A DNA stretch of 64,000 nt from positions 52,843,872-52,907,871 of the forward strand of contig CM046301.1 in NCBI GenBank assembly GCA_025267735.1, written 5' to 3'. Shown piece by piece: positions 57,329-64,000 of this stretch. The translations under genes were made by a program, and so were the position numbers. Position 1 is the stretch's first letter. Each line of letters begins with the position of its first letter. Below the pieces are notes generated by a model, which worked only from the letters and a program-made list of their open reading frames with translations, did not search any database and was not told the origin of the DNA. Source of the stretch: Mactra quadrangularis (Eukaryota; Mollusca; Bivalvia; Venerida; Mactridae).

Positions 57329-57833
57329 ATCCCGCTACCCTGGTTGATACATGGGTGGAAATTGATCATGTTTTCTCCATAACTTGATAGAACTATTTCA
57401 AGATGTTCTTATTTCATTGCTTATAAACTGCCAGACATGCAACTTGGTCAAATTAGTCCCTTGGTGATTTTTATTTAAAAAAGCCATTTTGAACCAAAAT
57501 TCAAATAATAATTAGCAATGATGGGACATGGTAAAAATGCATTATTTTGCTATTTTACTATCAATTTGCATTTCATTTTTCCAAAATGAGGCCTAAAGTG
57601 CTATTTTTCTGATGCTTTAAGTATTCTATACAGTCATCATTGTGTGCTATTTTCCTGCACATCAATGATATTGGTTATTTGCTACCACATTCCCCTCTTA
57701 CACCCCTCGCCTGAGGTATTTTTTTGATGTGGGAAGTAATTTTAAGGCAACTTCTCTTGAGTATTATTTAATCATGATATCACTGACATCAAGTACAGAG
57801 GCAGACATTTTGAACGGGGGAGTAAAATGTTAA
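57329..57833 (+). mobile_element. piggyBac-like MITE, degenerate
   Basis: Follows the order of 30467-31086 (GGTTGATACATGGGTG, CTATTTCAAGATGTTCTTAT, CAACTTGGTCAAATTAGTCC, GAGGCCTAAAGTGCT) and ends at TTAA (57830-57833). It starts just after the gene's AATAAA. Confidence 0.72.
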
Positions 57834-58755
57834 AAAACAAGCATTGACTAGTTTAGCAATAAAACTGTATCAAAAAACTTAGTTGAAAAAATTCTGATGT
57901 TAAATTCTACTTATGTGATGTTCCACCATGTATACTATTGTGTTATTCAGGTATATTTGAAATGATAGAAATAAGTATTAAACATATTATGAATATTTTC
58001 TGCTTTTGGTGAACAATGGTTTTATATTGTAAGATGTTTTGTAGTATGACCACTATGGTGGCATAGTTCTGCCATCAGTCAATTTTTAAGCCATAAATTA
58101 GATATGAGACTTGATAATCATTTTTCAAAAGTGGCAATAACTGGCTGTGGCAGTTTTCTTGCATATTTTTTCTCATTAGATTGAATATTTAAAAAAATAG
58201 ACACTTTGTCCATGATTTTACAATTATGCAATACAGTCATAGATATTTAAGAAATTGTTTTATAAAAATCAGCATTATGCATTTTTTTAAGCTAAATATA
58301 TAGTTGGTGTTTCAAAAGTTGTGCAGAAAGTCAGTTGCAGGGATTACTGCAGGCAGGATCCTGCATTCATATACACATAAATCACTTTTTGTACACAATT
58401 AAATATTCATTTTGGGACCATATAGACACACAACTTTTATTCAGTGTTAACTCTGTTTTGGTATATAAGATCTCCAACATTGCATCATTGGCTGTGTTGC
58501 AGGATGGATTGTTCACTCTGTATCCATTTTTACCTCATAACATTTAACCTTAATTGGCAAATGACTTCATTGCAATTACTTACTAGATGGAAACTAAATC
58601 ACATATATTTTTATATTTGTTATTTACGAAAACATTCAGCTATTTAAAATTTTCATTAAATTGAAACCCCAAAATTTCAGCAGAAACCCCTATTTTTATA
58701 GATCCTGCATCAATCAGACCCCTTGAAATTAGATAGTAGTGTGAATCCCTAGCAA
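57834..58755. other. Unassigned AT-rich sequence downstream of the gene
   Basis: No supported feature. Confidence 0.45.
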
Positions 58756-58928
58756 TACAGTAAAGTTCCACGAAAAACAACCACCTTGGTTATTGCAAAA
58801 TCATAAGAATTTTTTACTATTTTTTTAGTCACAAATGCTTAATTTGAGTAGAAAAAGGTTCCTATAATAAGACTGGTCCACTATTTATGTCATCTATTTT
58901 CATGGTACTAATGGTTGAACTTTACTGT
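58756..58928. repeat. MITE-like dispersed repeat, about 170 bp
   Basis: Inverted ends CAGTAAAGTTCCACG and CAGTAAAGTTCAACC; TA precedes the left end. Diverged copies at 4615-4803, 43138-43304 and 54865-54985. Confidence 0.6.
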
Positions 58929-59013
58929 CCCTATCTGAAGGTAGAAATATGCCACCATGTTTATATAAAATAATTAAGAAACTTATTTTACTAAGATAGA
59001 CATATTTCTAATA

Positions 59014-60347
59014 CTCTATAGCGGGTATTATCTGCGGGGGGTTTATTTTGGCTTTATTGGCGGAAAAGGAAAATGCGCCAAATATAAACACCGCGAATAC
59101 AAATCTCCGCAGTATTAAGTCGCCGCCATATTGTTTACTAAGGGACATTACTCTTAATAAATTGTGTATTCATTAAAATGTGCATGTATCAACTCCCTAA
59201 AAATCAAGAATTATGTAGTGAATTTGGTGAGATTTATTATGTAAATGAACAAAATTTAGTATTTTGAATAACACAAAAGAATTGATTCAAGTTATGTATG
59301 TAGCAACGAAAATACAGACAGACAACACAGTCATTCTTACAATTAGACGACAGGTTCCATCAAAACTCGGTTACGAAACTCGACGACGCTACCGCCATTT
59401 TGTTTACTTTAATAAACCCGTATGTCGGTCATTTCCGAATCTTCACGAGTTTAGTTCAAGCACTTATTTGATTGTCGTAAAAAACAGTCATCTTTAGTAT
59501 TGCAATTAATTTAAGTCCTTGCTAGCAAACCGAAGACAAACTTCTCATCACCTAATTTAACAAATTGAATAAAAAGAGCGGAGATAGTGCTTATGTAGCT
59601 TATTATTTATTGATTTTCAAAAGAAAACTATTGTCAAATTTCGTCACGTGACAACGCTTTATAATTGATTTTGTCTGTTTAAAGACTACGTGTGTTGATT
59701 ATACACTGTTTGTGACAAGCTTTTAATTATAAAATTTGTCGGATTTTGACCAATGGATTCAGGTAAACTGGCGAGTTTTAAGAAGTGTGTGGCCGCAAAC
59801 TTTAATACCGATAACTTTTAACAAAGACAAAGGCGTTATCACCGACTATTAACAAACATACGAAAATTTTGATTGTTCATTACAACAAATTGGTATTATT
59901 ATAAGACTCTCGCGAGTATGGCTTACTTATGCAATTTGTCGAATGATCAATCAATCTTAGCGGCACCCAGGTAATATTATTTAACAAAAACATTCACAGT
60001 AAATGGCGATTCTTATCACATGATTAAACTTGTCCCGTCAATGCATTGTCATAGAAATAGATAATCTGCTGTGTAAGCGTTGGTTTTTCACACGTCCGCT
60101 AAGATTATACAACTTTGGTGACACTTAGTTAATTCAAAAATTTGAAAAGTCGCGGTCGGTAGTGAACGCTTATACAGGTAAATTGACCTTTTAGTGTAAA
60201 TGACAGAGTTATGTACCTTTGACCATCTTTCACCGGGAGGTTTAAAATTGGCGCTCAGAGTAATTTCCGCCAATATTTAGCATCGCCAATACAAAACTCT
60301 CTTGTTTACGCGAAATTTTTGCCCCGCAGAAATAACCCGCTATACAG
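59014..60347. mobile_element. mariner-like non-autonomous element, 1,334 bp
   Basis: Inverted ends CTCTATAGCGGGTATTATCT and CTGTATAGCGGGTTATTTCT, followed by GCGGGG on both sides, with TA flanks (59012-59013, 60348-60349). TATTGGCGGAAA occurs near both ends. CpG-bearing interior unlike its flanks. No transposase ORF. Confidence 0.85.
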
Positions 60348-60349
60348 TA

Positions 60350-61856
60350 TAAGATTATAATGTAAATTTGTTTTCTACTTTGAATGTATAGCATTGTAAT
60401 ATATTTGTTGCCTTATAAATATGTCATGTCTCATGCTTTGTTTTCAACAGTGCTATCATACAATTTTGTTTTTAGGTAATGAATAGATTTTTCACGTTAT
60501 TTTCTTCTTCATAAATATGTGGGGGAGGCAGCTTGGTACTATTGAATCATATTATCTCAACTTAAATATTATGTTTTCCATGTTAGGCATGGCAATGCCA
60601 ATGGGTTGCTGGCTGAACACAGCAGGCACTAATTCATTTATTTTGTTTCATGAAGTTTCTAAAACATCTCAGTTATGCTTTTTAATGCAATAATAGGATT
60701 AATTATTTGACATAACATTAATTCTTAAACCCTCGGAGAGTTGATGATATATTTTTGTGTTTCAGGAATAGTAAAAATCTGAAAAATTTGTGGAAAAATA
60801 GTTTTTTCTTGAAAAAAGTCATGGACTTTTTTTTAATTAGTCATGGAAAGATGAAGATATCCTTGAAAAAGTATGTCACAACATTATAACATCAAATTCA
60901 TTGGAATACTTATAAAACCTTTGCCAAGATTGGCTTGCATGTGTACCAAAAGTTCCCCAAGCATGTGCAGATTTGCATGGGTACGCATTGCTATTTTTCA
61001 TTATACAATGTACATTATACAATTTCCCAATTTGTTGTCAACTGAAAAATGCTAAGTTAAACTCATACTTTCAAGATAAAAATATTCCTTCTTTAGGTCT
61101 TATTAAGTGGTACATATGTCCTTCTAGTATCATGAACAATAAAGAGATATTGTCATCTTTTCTCACCATGACTAGAAAGTTATATTTTATAAATACTATT
61201 ACAACTGCAACCAGTGTAAAAACCCTCTCATTACTATAGGTTTCAGATGTCCACTGCCATCATTTGTGTAATAAACAACAAATGTCCATTTGTCTGCTAC
61301 TAATTAAATGAGATAAATTAATAAATACCTGGTTACTGTTATTTGTTGATTCAAAACAAATCTAAGAAAACTGCTTTGAGCTTTTTGATTACATTATATA
61401 TGAAGAAGCTTTAATTATTGTAGAATCACTTTGAGGCATCAGTTTTTCACAAAATTTCATTTGTCCAAAAACTAATTTTCACCTTAAAGCTGAATACGTT
61501 AATAAATAAGTTAAATAGAAATTTGTGAACTTTTTATGCATATTTTAATAGTAGATTGTTTTCTTTGACTTTAAAAATTCAGAAATTTCTTGATTTGAAA
61601 ATTTTAAGATTTTTGCTGTTTAAAATAAATTGAGTGCAATGTGGAGTGGAGTGGGTTTGAAGCCCTTGTCTTTTGAGGGTTAAGAGAAAGTTCATTTTGG
61701 GGTCAGATCAAATAAAATTAATGATGTGTACCATTTTTCTTGTTTCGAAATTCTCTGCTTTATTGTTTCCCATATTTTGTCTTTCCATGGACTGTTTTAC
61801 ATTTTGACAGTTTGTGGTGTATTGTTGTACAATATATAATACTGGTACCAATATGT
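60350..61856. other. Unassigned AT-rich sequence
   Basis: No supported feature; the phrase ATATCCTTGAAAAAGT at 60857 recurs at 63624. Confidence 0.45.
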
Positions 61857-61858
61857 TA

Positions 61859-63990
61859 TAGTGCGTAAAGTTTCACCCCGATCTGACCATTCACATTTGC
61901 ATCTAATAATTACCTACATGTATCCCGACGAAAATCAATACCACGCCTATTCTACACTTCCTCACGTACGCTTTAATGTATTTTAAAAATTAATCCCTGT
62001 GTAATAATTACATTCACATGGGTGAAAGTTTTCCGGACAGCTCCGGAATTTCCGGATTTTCGATGTCTTTAGGGATCATTTTTCCAAATCGTGTAAATCC
62101 GTTGAGATTTTAGGGGGGGGGGTATAGGCCTACCTCTCCCCAGACTTTGACTTAAAATTGTTGAAACGAAAACGTAAGTAAATTCCAGCAACACGATCTT
62201 TTTTGCGATTTATTTTTCAGTGATTCATTTTGCCGTGCGTCAGATACGCAAGCTTTTTGCCGCCGATGCAATAAATTTTAAGTATGTGCGTCCTCGGGAC
62301 GCAAAACTTTCTGGTACATCTGGTTTCCCCTTTTAAAATGAAAACTTAATTTATGAAAAAGTAAAGCAAAATGCTTATTTTTAGTTTAGATAAATCTTCT
62401 TCATAAAAAATCGGCCTATTTAACATACTAAATTTGAATTGAGCAATTACTCATTTTTACTTGATATGCGGCACGTTAAATGATGTGTGAAAAAACAATC
62501 CGCGAACAAAAGAATTAAAAATTTTAATATACAAACTTGACAAGTGTCAATTGTTATATCCTTTTGAAAGAATTACGTGTTGGCAGTTAATTTATGGTAT
62601 CCGGATATTGTATAACACATGTCAATTAATTTGGAATCCTAATTAAATGTCAAAACTTCGATAATATCTGTCCTAATAGGCTGTACCTTTCTTCACAGTT
62701 TGCACATAAACTGTCATTTATATACTTTGATTGTGAAGTGACGCCGTCGTCGGCGCTCTTTGTTTCGGAACAAAATTAACTGATAATTGAAGGTCACTTT
62801 AAAATTAATAAGCACCTTGTAGTGACAGTTTGAGTAAACTTCTTAAAAGTATTGTTTTGACATCTTTCATATTTATTAATGTCCATAAAATATTTCCGGG
62901 AATATAATTCATTTTTATCTGAGTATGAACAAACAATTACGTACGTCATTAAAAATCGATATAATGCGAGTCAACTCCGGGCCTTTGAACTGATAATCGA
63001 GGCATATCAACTTCTTTGATGACTACCGCCGACCTAAATTCTATAGTGACAGACGATGTTTTTGTTATTGATTAGAGAGATTTGTGTAGTCGGCGATAAG
63101 TAAATTAACTCTTAATAAATAACCGATCGTATGATTACGGGCGTTGCACCGTAACTTTTTGGCGTGTTTCACGACAGAGTAAAATTATGCAATCCTATCA
63201 ACTTTCGATTTCGCCGGAAAAAAAATCGGCCGTAAGGTTTCTCTTTTTGATTTTGACAAAGAAATCGCACGTAAGTTTTTGTTTTTTCGCCGAAAACTCG
63301 GCCCATTCTCTTGATTTCGCCGAATTTTTTTCCAGAGTTTGCTTAATTAAATCATTTATTTGACGCTAAAAAGTTACATTTGATTACTGTGGATATGTTC
63401 CAGTGTGTTTTTTCTGAATGAAATTGTTGAAGAATTGTGCTAGTCCTTGTGAAATTTAATTAAAATAGGTTACTTATCTTCCTACTCTTGACCTATGATC
63501 AATGGTGATATCATGCTTTTTTGTATGTGCATATGCTGATGTCAATTACATGGACACAAAAATAAAAATGTTGCTAAATTTTGAAGGTTATGTTTCATTC
63601 TAAAACTACTTTAAACATTAGGTATATCCTTGAAAAAGTGCTGTTTACAGAAAATCGTGCATTTTCTGCATGATAATGCATCAGTTTCTTTGGCATTCAT
63701 ATAATGCTGGAAGAGTGCTGTACAAGCACTCAGAATCACTCATTCCCAGGAGCTTCTGGGGGGGGGGCTTCGCCCCTACCTGGGCCCTCTACCTGGGATT
63801 TGTCCTGGACCCACCGGGGCCCTTGCGGCCACAGCAAAATTTTCAGGATTCTCGAGATTTCTAACTTTCACCCATGCATTCAAGCTTTGACGATATACTC
63901 CGATTGGATTGAGCACTAATACTATGTTCGTATTCAATGTAATGAATATTCCTGCATAAAGGTCAGATCGGGATCAAGCTTTACGCACAG
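61859..63990. mobile_element. TA-flanked MITE interrupted by another element
   Basis: Inverted ends TAGTGCGTAAAGTTTCACCC and CTGTGCGTAAAGCTTGATCC, both continuing CGATCTGACC; TA at 61857-61858 and 63991-63992. Without the insert at 62017-63876 it would be only about 270 bp. Confidence 0.8.
62017..63876. mobile_element. Element nested in the 61859-63990 MITE, about 1.86 kb
   Basis: Inverted ends CATGGGTGAAAGTT on both sides; CATTCA flanks both (62011-62016, 63877-63882). Interior has CCGGA-rich and GC-rich stretches (62030-62110, 63757-63830) and a CpG-bearing core. No transposase ORF; superfamily not assigned. Confidence 0.65.
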
Positions 63991-64000
63991 TACCCATATA

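Noticed and set aside
63670..63919. Pro/Gly-rich ORFs near the window end
   Set aside because: They overlap the GC-rich end of the nested element at 62017-63876.

Overview
This is an AT-rich eukaryotic (animal) genomic window and almost entirely non-coding. Its repeat content suggests a bivalve-like mollusc: tRNA-headed SINEs, many short non-autonomous DNA transposons, elements bounded by ATACCCCCGC/GGGGGTAT, and an intronic repeat carrying the phrase ATGACGAGACGGTGTGTCCC. The taxon call is inference from general appearance; no ribosomal, mitochondrial or conserved marker gene is present to fix it.

Only one gene is convincing. It lies on the + strand and has four coding exons (6708-6888, 53132-53268, 55903-56009, 56619-56934) whose splice phases fit exactly (1, 0, 2) and give a 246-residue protein. 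The protein has a basic N-terminus, two closely spaced membrane segments and an acidic tail with three PPxY motifs, the kind of motif bound by WW domains such as those of NEDD4-type ubiquitin ligases. Its first coding intron is about 46.2 kb and fills most of the window. The start codon is preceded by an in-frame stop, two tiny upstream ORFs and a splice acceptor at 6632-6633, so at least one untranslated exon probably lies further upstream, possibly outside the window.

Everything else is repeat landscape. 1-6.6 kb: a GAT/GGT simple repeat, SINE pieces, a 38-bp minisatellite, a reverse SINE and a pogo/Tigger-like element. 6.9-13 kb: a second 38-bp array, then a 29-bp array of about 36 copies interrupted by a 3.2-kb inverted-repeat element that itself holds a piggyBac-like MITE. 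13-26 kb: a SINE with perfect target duplication, a Harbinger-like MITE, and a pogo-like element abutting a 30-bp array. 26-46 kb: several MITEs, two hAT-like elements with perfect 8-bp duplications, two copies of the ATACCCCC element, and hairpin repeats. 46-53 kb: a hAT element inside a SINE, more SINEs, and a 35-bp satellite (about 50 copies) expanded inside a terminal-inverted-repeat element. 53-57 kb: exons 2-4. 57-64 kb: a degenerate piggyBac-like MITE just after the likely poly(A) signal, a mariner-like element, and a nested pair of elements reaching almost to the window edge.

No transposase, reverse transcriptase, rRNA, genuine tRNA gene or CRISPR array was recognised, and no new multi-gene system is present. 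The most unusual structures are the element with both-strand subterminal 20-bp repeats (9620-12853), the satellite born inside a MITE (50641-52730), and YY1-like ATGGCGGC motifs recurring in unrelated transposon families.
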